From positions 26,390-90,389 of the forward strand of contig NZ_JAHHDX010000010.1 in NCBI RefSeq assembly GCF_018619335.1: 64,000 nucleotides of DNA, written 5' to 3'. Shown here one piece after another: positions 54,545 to 63,894 of this stretch; position 1 is the stretch's first letter, and each line of letters begins with the position of its first letter. This DNA is from Alteromonas sp. ALT199 (GTDB lineage Bacteria; Pseudomonadota; Gammaproteobacteria; Enterobacterales; Alteromonadaceae). Under the pieces are notes generated by a model that saw only the letters and a program-made list of their open reading frames with translations, did no database searches and was not told the origin of the DNA. The translations under genes were made by a program, and so were the position numbers.

Positions 54545-57433
54545 GTGAGCGGGCAACTATTAGAACGTGAAGCTATGGACAAGCATGGCATGGTCGCAAC
54601 TATGGACGTGAAAGGCAATATCCTTAGTGCGAATGAAAAATGCTGCGAATTCTCAGGTTTTTCCGAAATTGAAATCGTGGGCGAGAACATTACCACGTTC
54701 GATATTACAAATATTCCCGAAACTGATAAACGCGACATTTTTAACTCACTTGTACTTGGAAACATCTGGCAAGGCGAGGTTCACAGCATAAGAAAAACTG
54801 GAGAGCCTTGGTATGTATTTGCCACTGTGGTTCCAGTTGTAAAAAAGGCACCACTAGTCGACCACCTTATTGTTATTGGGACCGACATTTCACAACAGAA
54901 GCGTTTAGAAAAGCGCCTCTCTGAAGGACGTGCCTTTTACCGCAGCATTACCGATAGTATCGGAGAAGGGGTTTATGCAGTAAATGCAGCGGGCAAGACG
55001 CAATTTCTTAACCCCGCCGCTACTCGACTTTTAGGATGGACTTTAGAAGAACTTCAAGACCGTCGTTTTCACGATACTGTCCATTATCAAAAGGGAGACG
55101 GCACCCTCCTACCTAGAGAGCAATGCCCAGTAAGCCTCACTATTCGCGAAGGAGGGTCTTATACCTCATATGAAGACTTTTTTACTGATAAGCGAGGCAG
55201 GCTATTCCCTATTTCTATCGTTGCGGTACCGCTAATCAATAACGAAGGTCAACCCGACGGGCATGTGGGTGTTTTCAACGATATAAGCGGCCAAAAAGCC
55301 ATTGAACAGAAGCTGCAAAAAGCCTATGCCAAAGCGCAAAGTGCAAACAAAGCGAAAACTGACTTCCTCGCTACAATGAGCCACGAGATAAGAACGCCGA
55401 TGAACGCCATCATTGGGTTGACGCATTTAGCCTTAGAAACTACCGATAATGACCAGCGCCAGCAATACTTAGAGAAAGTTCAGCGCAGTTCAAATGCGCT
55501 GCTGGAACTGATGAACAGTATCTTGGACTTTTCCAAAGTTGAAGCCAATAAAATAGATATTCTCGATGAGCCATTTACGTTAACTAAAATGATTGAAAAG
55601 CTGGCGCAGGTGTTTCAAGTAAAAGCACAGCAAAAACAGCTTCAGTTACTTTTTGATATTCGCTGCAATACCAACACGCCATGCAAGGGGGATAGCGAAA
55701 AAATCTATCAAGTCTTGCTTAACTTATTGAGTAACGCCATCAAGTTTACAGAAAAAGGTTACGTTCTACTTAAAATCGATAAGCGAGGTAAGCATCTTTT
55801 CTTTAGTGTAAGCGACACCGGAATGGGCATTGGCGATGCGGGCAAAGCAAAACTTTTCAACGCCTTCGAGCAGGCTGACGCATCAATTTCTCGAAAATTC
55901 GGTGGTACTGGCTTGGGGCTGGCAATTTGTAAGCGACTTGTAGGGTTTATGGGTGGAGAGCTGACCCTTGAAAGCCAAATCAACGAGGGAAGTTGCTTTG
56001 CATTCTCGCTCCCCGTTTGTATTGATGATGGGAGGCCCGCTCAGGTTTTACTTCCTAAATCTATACCCTCAGAAGTACTTTGCCTTCAGACACATGAAAG
56101 TGTTGAGCAAGGATGTCATATTCTTTGCCAAACGTTAGAAAGACTCAACATTAACTGCCAGATAGTTGACCAGGTGGAAGCACTATTGCCGAAACAGGTG
56201 CACTTTGTTATCGCCTATTTATCTACTGATGAGACGAGTTGGAAGAGTTTTGTTCATCATATGCAGTTTGGGGAATACCATGACTTAAACTGCGATGTTT
56301 TGATAACCCCATTTAGTAAAGACGACGTAAAAAAACGATTAGGTAAAAACCTTCCGAACGGTATTAGAATTATAGAACTACCATTTACCGAAAGCGATAT
56401 AATATCGGCCTTATCGCCTTTACAGGTATCGAATAATAGAAAGGAAATTGATGGCCTAGAAAGCAAAAAATGGCGAATCAAACGCTTGGCTGGAAAACGA
56501 ATATTAGTGGTCGATGATGATCTAATTAGTGTTGAAATAAGTCAACAGATACTCACAGATTTAGGTATATATGTATTAACGGCAACAACCGGTGAGTATG
56601 CGCTGGCACTTTGCGAGTCAAACACGTTTGATGCCATACTACTTGACTGTCACTTACCAGACATAACAGGTTATGAAATAGCTGAAACCCTGACGAAAAA
56701 AGAAAATTGGTACACGCCAATTATCGCGTTAAGTGCTGATGAGACACATGAAGCTTCCGAAAAAGCGTTATCGGCGGGGATGTGCCATCATTTAGTCAAA
56801 CCCGCAACGGCGAATGAGATTCTTCACACCATTGATATCCATATTCACTCTGGTTACATCGAAGTGTTACCTTTAGCCGAAGCCGATGAGTTTGATGACT
56901 CTCTATTGTCTTTCTACAACACGTATAGCCAACGAACTGTTATGTCTGATTTGCTCGATATTTTCCATGCTCCCTCAGGAAAAAGTCAGCTTTTAAAAAA
57001 CCTAGCAGAGGATGCAAAGAGGATTGGAGCGAACACTTTAGAACACCATTTAAAGCTTGTAATCAATGCTCAGGAAAATGCTGAAACCGTTGTTGCCAAG
57101 CATATTACCAACCTTTCCTTCGAGTTAGATGCTACCCTTCGACTCATCGCCCATACCATAGTAAAAACTGGCTCTAATGAAGTATCAAAGAAGAGTGTTA
57201 GCTTCGATACTGCCTCATTTCTTTCTTCGATGGCAGAGGTTAAAAGTGCACTCGAAACCTACGATGCCAAAGCCAATGACTATATCACTGAGTTCGCCGC
57301 TCGATATTGTGAGTCTGTACACTCACACAGCATAAACCAATTAAAGCAACGAGCCTCTATTTATGACTTTGAAGGAGCACTAGCTGTTGCGCATAAAATT
57401 TTAGATGAAATTAACAATGAACAATCAGAATAA
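54545..57433 (+). CDS. PAS-PAS hybrid histidine kinase with receiver domain
   Basis: The protein is 962 residues and soluble. It has two PAS/PAC domains (about 10-120 and 130-255), a short coiled coil, HisKA (DFLATMSHEIRTPMNAIIG), HATPase (LLNLLSNAIKFTEKG, DTGMGIG, GGTGLGLAI), a variable region, a receiver (ILVVDDDLIS, LLDCHLPDITGY, LVKPA) and a C-terminal helical stretch that resembles an HPt domain but lacks the His-Leu-Lys-Gly phosphorylation motif. The annotated start is GTG; an ATG at 54575 is also possible. The HD-GYP regulator gene begins inside its last codons (57405), so the two are coupled, and its receiver is the likely target. Confidence 0.88.
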   Translation: MSGQLLEREAMDKHGMVATMDVKGNILSANEKCCEFSGFSEIEIVGENITTFDITNIPETDKRDIFNSLVLGNIWQGEVHSIRKTGEPWYVFATVVPVVKKAPLVDHLIVIGTDISQQKRLEKRLSEGRAFYRSITDSIGEGVYAVNAAGKTQFLNPAATRLLGWTLEELQDRRFHDTVHYQKGDGTLLPREQCPVSLTIREGGSYTSYEDFFTDKRGRLFPISIVAVPLINNEGQPDGHVGVFNDISGQKAIEQKLQKAYAKAQSANKAKTDFLATMSHEIRTPMNAIIGLTHLALETTDNDQRQQYLEKVQRSSNALLELMNSILDFSKVEANKIDILDEPFTLTKMIEKLAQVFQVKAQQKQLQLLFDIRCNTNTPCKGDSEKIYQVLLNLLSNAIKFTEKGYVLLKIDKRGKHLFFSVSDTGMGIGDAGKAKLFNAFEQADASISRKFGGTGLGLAICKRLVGFMGGELTLESQINEGSCFAFSLPVCIDDGRPAQVLLPKSIPSEVLCLQTHESVEQGCHILCQTLERLNINCQIVDQVEALLPKQVHFVIAYLSTDETSWKSFVHHMQFGEYHDLNCDVLITPFSKDDVKKRLGKNLPNGIRIIELPFTESDIISALSPLQVSNNRKEIDGLESKKWRIKRLAGKRILVVDDDLISVEISQQILTDLGIYVLTATTGEYALALCESNTFDAILLDCHLPDITGYEIAETLTKKENWYTPIIALSADETHEASEKALSAGMCHHLVKPATANEILHTIDIHIHSGYIEVLPLAEADEFDDSLLSFYNTYSQRTVMSDLLDIFHAPSGKSQLLKNLAEDAKRIGANTLEHHLKLVINAQENAETVVAKHITNLSFELDATLRLIAHTIVKTGSNEVSKKSVSFDTASFLSSMAEVKSALETYDAKANDYITEFAARYCESVHSHSINQLKQRASIYDFEGALAVAHKILDEINNEQSE

Positions 57434-58496
57434 TGTAGAGCATAGATTCAGTATTCTCGTTGTAGACGACGAGCCAGCCAATATTGATATATTGCTTGGC
57501 ATACTTAGTCCTTATTACAATGTTAAGGTCGCGCCATCTGGCGCTGTTGCGCTAAAAATAGTGCAGCAATTCACACCAGACCTAATATTGTTAGATGTTA
57601 TGATGCCGGGTATGGACGGGTTTGAAGTTTGTAAAAAGCTAAAAACGGATAGACTGCTAAGTCAAATTCCGGTCATTTTTGTTACCGCGTTGACCCAAGG
57701 CGAAAACGAGGAAAAGGGGTTTAAACTTGGCGCCGTCGACTACATTACTAAACCGGTATCCCCAAGTATTACCCTTGCGCGCGTGAAAACACATATCAGC
57801 CTTGCTCACCAAATGCGTACTACCGAAAACTTAGTGTCAAAACGCACTGAAGAATTGAGCAAAAGCCAGCAAAGTGCCATTACTATGTTAGCGGCGGCAG
57901 GACACTATAATGACACAGACACAGGGCACCACATTTGGCGCATGGCTGCCTACAGCAAATGCTTAGCGATTGCGTGGGGGTGGCCCTATGACGATGCTTG
58001 CCTGTTAGCGCAAGCGGCGCCTATGCACGATACAGGTAAAATAGGTATTCCCGACGCTATTTTGAAAGCGCCTCGACGACTATTAGACGGCGAAATGGAA
58101 ATAATGCGAACCCATGCACAAATTGGTCATAAAATTCTTTCGCAGTGCGATACCCCGCTGTTCAACCTTGCAGCCAAAATTGCGTTATGTCACCACGAAA
58201 AGTGGAATGGCACAGGTTACCCAGAAGGCTTAGCTGGAGAAGATATCCCCGAAAGTGCGCGTATTGTCGCAATTGCAGATGTATTCGATGCGCTTACGAT
58301 GAAGCGCCCTTATAAAAAAGCCTGGTCTGATGAAGAAGCATTTGAACATATACAGGAAGGAGCGGGCGAGCATTTCGACCCGAAATTGGTGGAGTGTTTC
58401 CTTTCGATCAAACAGAAAATCTTAGAAACCAAGAACTATTGGAATCAGCTAGAGGCGGAAGGAGAAATGGCACCAGCAACGGATTTGCTCTTTTAA
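57405..58496 (+). CDS. response regulator with HD-GYP phosphodiesterase domain
   Basis: The protein is 363 residues. The receiver domain has ILVVDDEPANIDIL, the phospho-Asp in LILLDVMMPGMDG and Lys in YITKPVSP. It is linked by a coiled coil to an HD-GYP domain with HDTGKIGIPD, THAQIGHKIL, HHEKWNGTGYPEG and ARIVAIADVFDALT. HD-GYP proteins of this set hydrolyse cyclic-di-GMP to lower its level. The kinase gene just before it overlaps by 29 bases, forming a two-gene sensor to c-di-GMP cassette. A second start at 57417 is also possible. Confidence 0.92.
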   Translation: MKLTMNNQNNVEHRFSILVVDDEPANIDILLGILSPYYNVKVAPSGAVALKIVQQFTPDLILLDVMMPGMDGFEVCKKLKTDRLLSQIPVIFVTALTQGENEEKGFKLGAVDYITKPVSPSITLARVKTHISLAHQMRTTENLVSKRTEELSKSQQSAITMLAAAGHYNDTDTGHHIWRMAAYSKCLAIAWGWPYDDACLLAQAAPMHDTGKIGIPDAILKAPRRLLDGEMEIMRTHAQIGHKILSQCDTPLFNLAAKIALCHHEKWNGTGYPEGLAGEDIPESARIVAIADVFDALTMKRPYKKAWSDEEAFEHIQEGAGEHFDPKLVECFLSIKQKILETKNYWNQLEAEGEMAPATDLLF

Positions 58497-58575
58497 TTAA
58501 TCTTAGTCACTTAATGGCACTTATAACAACTACAAAAAGCTATCTAACAAACCAAAAGATTCGCGGTTTTTAATT

Positions 58576-58600
58576 TAATACCAGTCCGCATAGATAATTA
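58576..58600. repeat. 25-bp dispersed repeat, copy 2 (inverted)
   Basis: These bases are the exact reverse complement of 5191-5215. It lies in the convergent gap after the HD-GYP gene, just before the terminator. No transposase or coding role is visible. Confidence 0.7.
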
Positions 58601-58613
58601 CCCATAAAGATAT

Positions 58614-58643
58614 AAAAAAAGGTCGATATTTTATCGACCTTTT
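58614..58643. terminator. bidirectional terminator
   Basis: GGTCGATA-TTT-TATCGACC (58621-58639) has flanking A7 and T4 runs. It serves the converging HD-GYP and TPR genes. Confidence 0.85.
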
Positions 58644-58672
58644 AAATTAACCCATAAATTAAAACGTTAGCT

Positions 58673-60022
58673 TTAACTTGCACCAAGCTCCGCAGCGATG
58701 GCGTCAGCCTGGCGTTTTTCGCCCTGTACGAACTGCTTCCATTGCTGTGCCATAGCACGACTTTTCTGATGTTTCTCTGCTTCCGCTAGCTGATTAAGCG
58801 CAAGGGCATATTGCTTCTTGTTGTAAAGCGCCATGCCTTTAATCAAGTAAACAAGACCTGGGTTTCTCAAGTCACCCTTCTCAACCGCTCGGTCTGCAGC
58901 AGCAATGGCGTCTTCAAAGCGCTCTTCGTTGAGTAGAATTTGCGCTAACTGTGCATCTAGCTCACCATCTTCAGACAGTTCAGCAGCTTGCATCATAACG
59001 GGAATTGCCTTGTCTTGCTCTTTGGCAAGTGACCAGCTTTGGCCTAAGAACTTAAGGTTGCGCAAGTTTTTCTCAAGTACACCGTCGTTCATCGCTTGCT
59101 CCATCAACTTAGCACCTTTATAAGGTACACGGTGATAGTAATAAAGCTGGGCCATATTGAACACATCAGCCGATGTATTTACAAACCCACGCTGATAAGC
59201 GGTTTCCATGATAGCCAACTGCTTGCGCTCTTCACCTAGCTCACCGTACATACCGGCTAGCTGGATCCAATATTTAGGCTCGTCAAACAACTTCACCATT
59301 TTAATAAGAACGTCTTTAACCTTTTGAGGCTGCTTGAGTTCATAAAAAATAGCACGTTGAAGAATTAACCACCCTTCATCGGGGATCATGCCTTCAGCTT
59401 CGTGGTCAGCCACCGCTTCAGAAATCCACATTGCAGCTTCGTCGTACTTTTTGTTCTGATAGTTCGCCTGCGCTTTTATCACTTTGTTCTTAACCGGTAC
59501 TGGACCAGTATTCAAGCTTTCCCAGCGCTCTAGGTAAGTGATGGTGTCGTCGTAATTGCCCTGCATAAGGTTAAGCTGCGCCAAACTGAAAAGCGTGGTC
59601 ATTTCAAACTTTTCAGGAATAGGCTGCTGCTCTACCACCTTAGCGAACGATTCCAACGCTTTGGCGTAGTCTTCGTTGTTGTAATAAATGAAGCCGAAAA
59701 AGTTATACATCATAGCTTTTTCGTAGGCGTTCATAGAGTGAGACTTATCTTCCACTTCTTTCAAGATGGAAATAGCTTCTTCTACATTGCCCGCTTCATC
59801 TGCTGCCGTTTGCGCACGGGCTAGCTGTTCGTAGACTTTGCCGCGAAGTGTAGGGACCCGACGTGTTTGCTTATCGCTAGCTTTAATCGCTTGTCCATCT
59901 TGCTGTTCAGCCTCTTGCGCTATAGCGTTAGAAGCAATGAACATAGTAGGTACAGATACCGTGGCCGATGCAAATGCAAACGCCAGTGCACTAAGCAAGG
60001 TGTTCGTCTGTTTTCTCATCAT
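58673..60022 (-). CDS. exported TPR protein of the TonB2 operon
   Basis: The protein is 449 residues with a signal peptide (ending AIA-QEA). The mature protein is a long run of TPR-like helices, for example YNFFGFIYYNNEDYAKALESFAKVVEQ and YLIKGMALYNKKQYALALNQLAEAEKH. It ends the DUF3450-TtpC-ExbB2-ExbD2-TonB2 operon, six bases after tonB2. A TPR protein in this position is typical of this TonB class and may help couple the complex to receptors or the cell wall. Confidence 0.85.
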   Translation of the reverse strand: MMRKQTNTLLSALAFAFASATVSVPTMFIASNAIAQEAEQQDGQAIKASDKQTRRVPTLRGKVYEQLARAQTAADEAGNVEEAISILKEVEDKSHSMNAYEKAMMYNFFGFIYYNNEDYAKALESFAKVVEQQPIPEKFEMTTLFSLAQLNLMQGNYDDTITYLERWESLNTGPVPVKNKVIKAQANYQNKKYDEAAMWISEAVADHEAEGMIPDEGWLILQRAIFYELKQPQKVKDVLIKMVKLFDEPKYWIQLAGMYGELGEERKQLAIMETAYQRGFVNTSADVFNMAQLYYYHRVPYKGAKLMEQAMNDGVLEKNLRNLKFLGQSWSLAKEQDKAIPVMMQAAELSEDGELDAQLAQILLNEERFEDAIAAADRAVEKGDLRNPGLVYLIKGMALYNKKQYALALNQLAEAEKHQKSRAMAQQWKQFVQGEKRQADAIAAELGAS

Positions 60023-60028
60023 GTTCTG

Positions 60029-60637
60029 TTACCCGTCAATTTGGAACGTAATACGGTTTTGCACACCAGACACTTCTGTTGCTTCACCGTTAACCACGCG
60101 AGGCTTATATTTGAACTTCATGGCAGCATCTATAGCCGCTTGTTCAAAAATGCCTGAAGGGTTAGCTTCAACAACAATTGGGTCGCGTACCGCACCTTGC
60201 TTAGTTACTGTAAATTCAACAATAACGAAACCTTCAATACCCCGCTGAAGTGCACGTCGTGGATAAACGGGCGCAACCTTAACGATAGGCAGATATTCAC
60301 CGTCACCGGATTCAAGGGCCAACCCGCCCTCTAGCGAAATGTCGTCGCCCACTTCTGCACCAAAGTCCATAGACGTGCCGTCTGCATCTGGAGAAGGAGA
60401 GTCCATTTGTGGCTGTTCCATTTGCGGGGGCGGCTCTTCTGGCTTAGGTGGCTTTTTCGGCTTACGATCTTTTTTCTCAACCTGTTCATCCTGCTTAACT
60501 CTTACGAAGTCAAGCACGCTTCCCTTTGGCGGTTCAGTTAGTGCACTGCCACCCATCTTGATAAGCGATTGCATCAAGAAGAACAGGCCTAACGTGATCG
60601 CAAGGGATAATGCAAATGCGATTAAATATCGTGGCAT
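60029..60637 (-). CDS. tonB2: energy-transducing TonB2-type protein
   Basis: The protein is 202 residues. It has an N-terminal membrane anchor (residues 5-25), a Pro/Lys/Glu-rich linker (about 50-85) and a C-terminal TonB domain with VAPVYPRRALQRGIEGFVIVEFTV and AAIDAAMKFKYKPRVVNG. The short linker and sequence style match TonB2 of Vibrio rather than TonB1. It transmits inner-membrane proton force to outer-membrane receptors. Its start lies three bases after the exbD2 stop. Confidence 0.93.
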   Translation of the reverse strand: MPRYLIAFALSLAITLGLFFLMQSLIKMGGSALTEPPKGSVLDFVRVKQDEQVEKKDRKPKKPPKPEEPPPQMEQPQMDSPSPDADGTSMDFGAEVGDDISLEGGLALESGDGEYLPIVKVAPVYPRRALQRGIEGFVIVEFTVTKQGAVRDPIVVEANPSGIFEQAAIDAAMKFKYKPRVVNGEATEVSGVQNRITFQIDG

Positions 60638-60640
60638 GAT

Positions 60641-61048
60641 TTATGGCTCTTGGGCTGCAATCGAAACATCGTAAACGCCAGCGGCTCGCGACGCGTCCAT
60701 AACCTTTATCAAGGTTTCTGTTGTGGCCTTTTTATCGGCCTGAATAACAACGGTACCCTGTGGGTTTTCAGCGTGTAGGCGCTCAATGTTCGCCTGTACT
60801 GCGCGAACGTCAATACGACGCTTGTTAATCCAAATTTCGCCTTTATCTGAAATAGCGATAAGGATATTAGCGCGGTCCTTTTTAACAGCAGTGGCTGCTT
60901 CAGGACGGTTAACATCGATACCGGCTTCTTTCACAAATGACGCAGTCACAATGAAGAAGATCAACATGATAAATACAACGTCCAGCATGGGCGTCATGTC
61001 GATGTTTGCTTCTTCCTCATCGACTAGGTTTTGAAAGTGCTGCTTCAT
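60641..61048 (-). CDS. exbD2: ExbD2 proton-channel subunit
   Basis: The protein is 135 residues with the ExbD/TolR pattern: N-terminal acidic cytoplasmic part, a single membrane helix with the functional Asp in NIDMTPMLDVVFIMLIFFIV, and a periplasmic domain (INKRRIDVRAV, VVIQADKKATTETLIKVMDASRAAGV). It pairs with ExbB2 to drive TonB2. Confidence 0.95.
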   Translation of the reverse strand: MKQHFQNLVDEEEANIDMTPMLDVVFIMLIFFIVTASFVKEAGIDVNRPEAATAVKKDRANILIAISDKGEIWINKRRIDVRAVQANIERLHAENPQGTVVIQADKKATTETLIKVMDASRAAGVYDVSIAAQEP

Positions 61049-61080
61049 AATAAATACCTTACCTTAACGCTTAGCTAGCA

Positions 61081-61599
61081 TTAACGTTGAATAATCAATG
61101 CATCCTCAAGATGCGTGCGTTCTGATTTCACCATACGAGTTAACCAGGTAGCGGCGAATACGCCTGAAAGTGCGCCAACCATGCCCGCCATTGTCGGGAT
61201 AGTAGCTTTCGATACACCTGATGCCATTGAACGAGCATTACCTGAGCCCGCAATCGCCATTACATCGAACACTTCAATCATACCGGTAACCGTTCCCATC
61301 AAGCCTAACAGCGGACAAAGCGCTACCAGCGACTGGATAATTGGGATGCTGCCGTTAAGGCGCATGGTTAACTGTGAAATTGTTTTCTGACGAACTTGCT
61401 CAGCGAACCAAGAAGAGCGATCTGCACGTGCAGTCCACATTGCTACCGCTTCTTTCTTGGCTTGCTTGTGCCAAACCATCAGATACATCGCACGCTCGAG
61501 GATCAAAAGCCACATAACGAATATCAGCAGACCGATGACCAGGAGAACCTGGCCCCCTGTTTCTGTGAAATCGCGAATTGCTTCTAGAAACTCGATCAT
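61081..61599 (-). CDS. exbB2: ExbB2 proton-channel subunit
   Basis: The protein is 172 residues, the short ExbB form. It has three membrane segments, ALCPLLGLMGTVTGMIEVFDVMA in the second and VGALSGVFAATW in the third. It forms the proton-conducting pentamer around ExbD2. It starts two bases before the end of the TtpC-type gene region on the minus strand, so they are co-translated. Confidence 0.95.
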   Translation of the reverse strand: MIEFLEAIRDFTETGGQVLLVIGLLIFVMWLLILERAMYLMVWHKQAKKEAVAMWTARADRSSWFAEQVRQKTISQLTMRLNGSIPIIQSLVALCPLLGLMGTVTGMIEVFDVMAIAGSGNARSMASGVSKATIPTMAGMVGALSGVFAATWLTRMVKSERTHLEDALIIQR

Positions 61600-61601
61600 G
61601 A

Positions 61602-62975
61602 TTAGCCTCGCTCAGCGCGCTCTGCAATTACGCCAGATGCTTGTTCTTGTAGGATGTACACAATGTTCTTAGAACGTGTGTTTAGCATTGCATAAAGCAG
61701 TGTCATTGGAATCGCTACAACAAGACCTAGTACAGTTGTTACAAGTGCAGTTGAAATACCACCAGCCATTAGCTTAGGGTCACCTGTACCGAACAAGGTA
61801 ATTGCCTGGAAGGTATTAATCATACCCGTGACCGTACCTAGTAGACCCATAAGCGGTGCAACTACTGAGATAATCTTGATGATAGTTAGGTTGCGGCCTA
61901 GCTTAGGCACTTCGCCCAGAATTGCTTCTGTAAGGTGAAGTTCAAGCGCTTCAACATCAGCGTTTGGATGCTCGTCACGTACTTTAAGTACACGGCCAAG
62001 CGGGTTGTTTGTGTTTACTTCTTTGCTCTTAAGCTGTTTGTTCACTTTCATGCGAATAAGCGACAGGGTTACAAGACGCTCTAGAGCTAGTAGAAGACCG
62101 AATGCACCAACGATAAGGATGATATAACCTACAACACCACCCTGCTCTACACGCTCTTGAAGGTTAGGCGCTTGAACAAGAAGCCCAAGAATTGAACCAC
62201 CCGTTGGGTCAATACCAAACTGCACTAGTTCACCGTTTGAGCCTTGTAGTTCAGCGGCAGAGCTCATGTAACGGTCAGCAGGCTGACGTACTAGTTCAGA
62301 CACTGTGCCTGTTACACCGTTGTACTCTAAGTATTTGCCATCAGCAACGAGTGCAAATGGACCTACACGTACTACAGACTTATTCACTTTTTCACCGCCC
62401 GCTTCAACAACATCGGTAGTAAAGGTGGTGACTTTGCCGGCTTCCGTCATTTCACGCTGCATTTCGAACCAAACGCGCTCAATTTCTTCAATTGATGCAA
62501 GCTTAGAGCTTGAACCCATGTCTTGCGCCATTTGATCAAGGAAGTCAGCGCGGCCTGGAATCTGCGCAGAAATAACTGAGTTATAGAATTTGTTTTTGGT
62601 GTCGCCAGCGATTTGCTGAAGCACACCGAATAGCTCTTTTAGTGAACCAAGACGTGTGTCTAGTGCACCGTTCAAGTCAGCCAGTTTAAATTCGTTTTCT
62701 TCAAACTGTGTTTCAAGCTGCTCAGATTGTGCAAGCATTTGGTCACGCTTTTCACGGGTCTCGCGAAGAATGCGATCTTGCTCTGCACGTTGTGCTTGGA
62801 AATCGCGCTCGCGCTGTTTGTTTTGCTGAGATTGTGCGAACTGACCTTCTTCTAATTGCTTAAGAAGCGCGTCTAAGTCCATAGCACGGTCGCTTTGTGC
62901 GAAAGCACCAACGCTGATGCTAAGGGCTGCTAGACCAACAGCGATACGTTTTACTGTGTTAAACATTCTCATCAA
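61602..62975 (-). CDS. ttpC: TtpC-type long MotA/TolQ/ExbB proton-channel protein
   Basis: The protein is 457 residues with a signal peptide (ending AFA-QS). A long periplasmic coiled coil (about 30-120, with QSQQNKQRERDF and QAQRAEQDRIL), a central domain and a C-terminal ExbB-like part (VAPLMGLLGTVTGMINTFQAITLFG) follow. In Vibrio, TtpC is required by the TonB2 system for siderophore uptake and may span the periplasm. It lies between DUF3450 and ExbB2, the standard place. Confidence 0.9.
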   Translation of the reverse strand: MMRMFNTVKRIAVGLAALSISVGAFAQSDRAMDLDALLKQLEEGQFAQSQQNKQRERDFQAQRAEQDRILRETREKRDQMLAQSEQLETQFEENEFKLADLNGALDTRLGSLKELFGVLQQIAGDTKNKFYNSVISAQIPGRADFLDQMAQDMGSSSKLASIEEIERVWFEMQREMTEAGKVTTFTTDVVEAGGEKVNKSVVRVGPFALVADGKYLEYNGVTGTVSELVRQPADRYMSSAAELQGSNGELVQFGIDPTGGSILGLLVQAPNLQERVEQGGVVGYIILIVGAFGLLLALERLVTLSLIRMKVNKQLKSKEVNTNNPLGRVLKVRDEHPNADVEALELHLTEAILGEVPKLGRNLTIIKIISVVAPLMGLLGTVTGMINTFQAITLFGTGDPKLMAGGISTALVTTVLGLVVAIPMTLLYAMLNTRSKNIVYILQEQASGVIAERAERG

Positions 62976-62979
62976 CCTC

Positions 62980-63738
62980 TTAGTCTGTAATTGCCACTGG
63001 CAGCATTAGCAAGTCTGGTGCAAGTTGCTTCTTCGCCATGCGCAGACCTTTTGTAATTTGTGTACGGTAGCTGCTATCAAGCTCTTCCCACTGACGAGTT
63101 TGCTTGTTCCAAACACCCTGCATGCTTGCATCACGTGTTTGATAAATTAGCGCTGTGCGACCAAGGCGTAGGAATTCAACGTCACGCTCTTGACCGTTTA
63201 TTGAATGAATACCGCTGTACGCTTCCATAGTGCGACCGTAGTCCATCTCTACTTGGTACGCTTCCATTACGCGACGGAATTTTTCAGACGCAGCAACGTC
63301 GGCGCGGTCCATCATAGCGCGAAGGTCAGCGACGCGATTCGCGCGCTCTTCTGGAAGGAAAGGTACGTCTAAAGCAACGAACTGTTCTAGGCCGTCAATC
63401 ATGCGCATCATTAGCGGCGTAATTTGACGCTCAACAACAGACACTTCATCGATAGCAGCGTTTAGGTCTGCCATTTCTTGCTCTTGGTTATTGATTTGCT
63501 TGCGAAGCTGAGTGTTATAAACCTCAAGGCCTTCGATTTCTTTCATCAATGTTTTGAACTGTTGAAGTTTGCTGTCGATTTGGTCGGTAATACCGTTGAT
63601 CTTTTCTTGCGATTTCGCCGCTGACTCGTTTATTTTCGCTGCCTCATCGACAACGGGTTTTAAGACTTCATCGTCTTGTGCAAGCACGGGTGTCGCTGCT
63701 AGCGCACCTGCTACAAGCAAGGCATTGATAAGCTTCAT
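62980..63738 (-). CDS. DUF3450 family exported coiled-coil protein
   Basis: The protein is 252 residues with a signal peptide (ending VLA-QD). A coiled coil spans about 30-100 (KINESAAKSQEKINGITDQID, LRKQINNQEQEMADLNAAI), and a conserved C-terminal region contains RVMEAYQVEMDYGRTMEAY and RTALIYQTRD. The family is found as the first gene of TonB2/TtpC operons. Its role is not established and it may scaffold TtpC. It starts 54 bases after the predicted transcription start below the Pho box. Confidence 0.88.
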   Translation of the reverse strand: MKLINALLVAGALAATPVLAQDDEVLKPVVDEAAKINESAAKSQEKINGITDQIDSKLQQFKTLMKEIEGLEVYNTQLRKQINNQEQEMADLNAAIDEVSVVERQITPLMMRMIDGLEQFVALDVPFLPEERANRVADLRAMMDRADVAASEKFRRVMEAYQVEMDYGRTMEAYSGIHSINGQERDVEFLRLGRTALIYQTRDASMQGVWNKQTRQWEELDSSYRTQITKGLRMAKKQLAPDLLMLPVAITD

Positions 63739-63798
63739 ACATTCAAACCTTTAAAGTTAAAAGAAATCGGTTGTATCCGACTATAAATTTCTGCGCGT

Positions 63799-63832
63799 AG
63801 GATAGGATTTTTCTGTGACAGTTTTATTACGG
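63799..63832 (-). promoter_or_regulatory. Pho box plus -10 driving the TonB2 operon
   Basis: On the minus strand CCGTAATAAAACTGTCACA (63832 to 63814) matches the PhoB consensus CTGTCATAAAACTGTCACA at 17 of 19 positions. Nine bases further is TATCCT (63804-63799), a good -10 at the spacing used by PhoB promoters. Transcription would start near 63792 and run into the DUF3450-TtpC-ExbB2-ExbD2-TonB2-TPR operon. It is also part of an 8-bp inverted repeat at 63816-63840. Confidence 0.65.
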
Positions 63833-63868
63833 AACTGTCATAAATCGATGACTATTGTCACAAAAAGA

Positions 63869-63894
63869 AAAGCCCGGCAGAAAAACCGGGCTTT
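63869..63894 (-). terminator. minus-strand terminator at the window edge
   Basis: AAAGCCCGG / CCGGGCTTT (63869-63877, 63886-63894) is followed on the minus strand by a T-rich run (TTTTCTTTTTG). It should end a minus-strand transcript that enters from beyond the window. The stretch 63895-64000 carries open frames on that strand but none I can identify. Confidence 0.7.
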
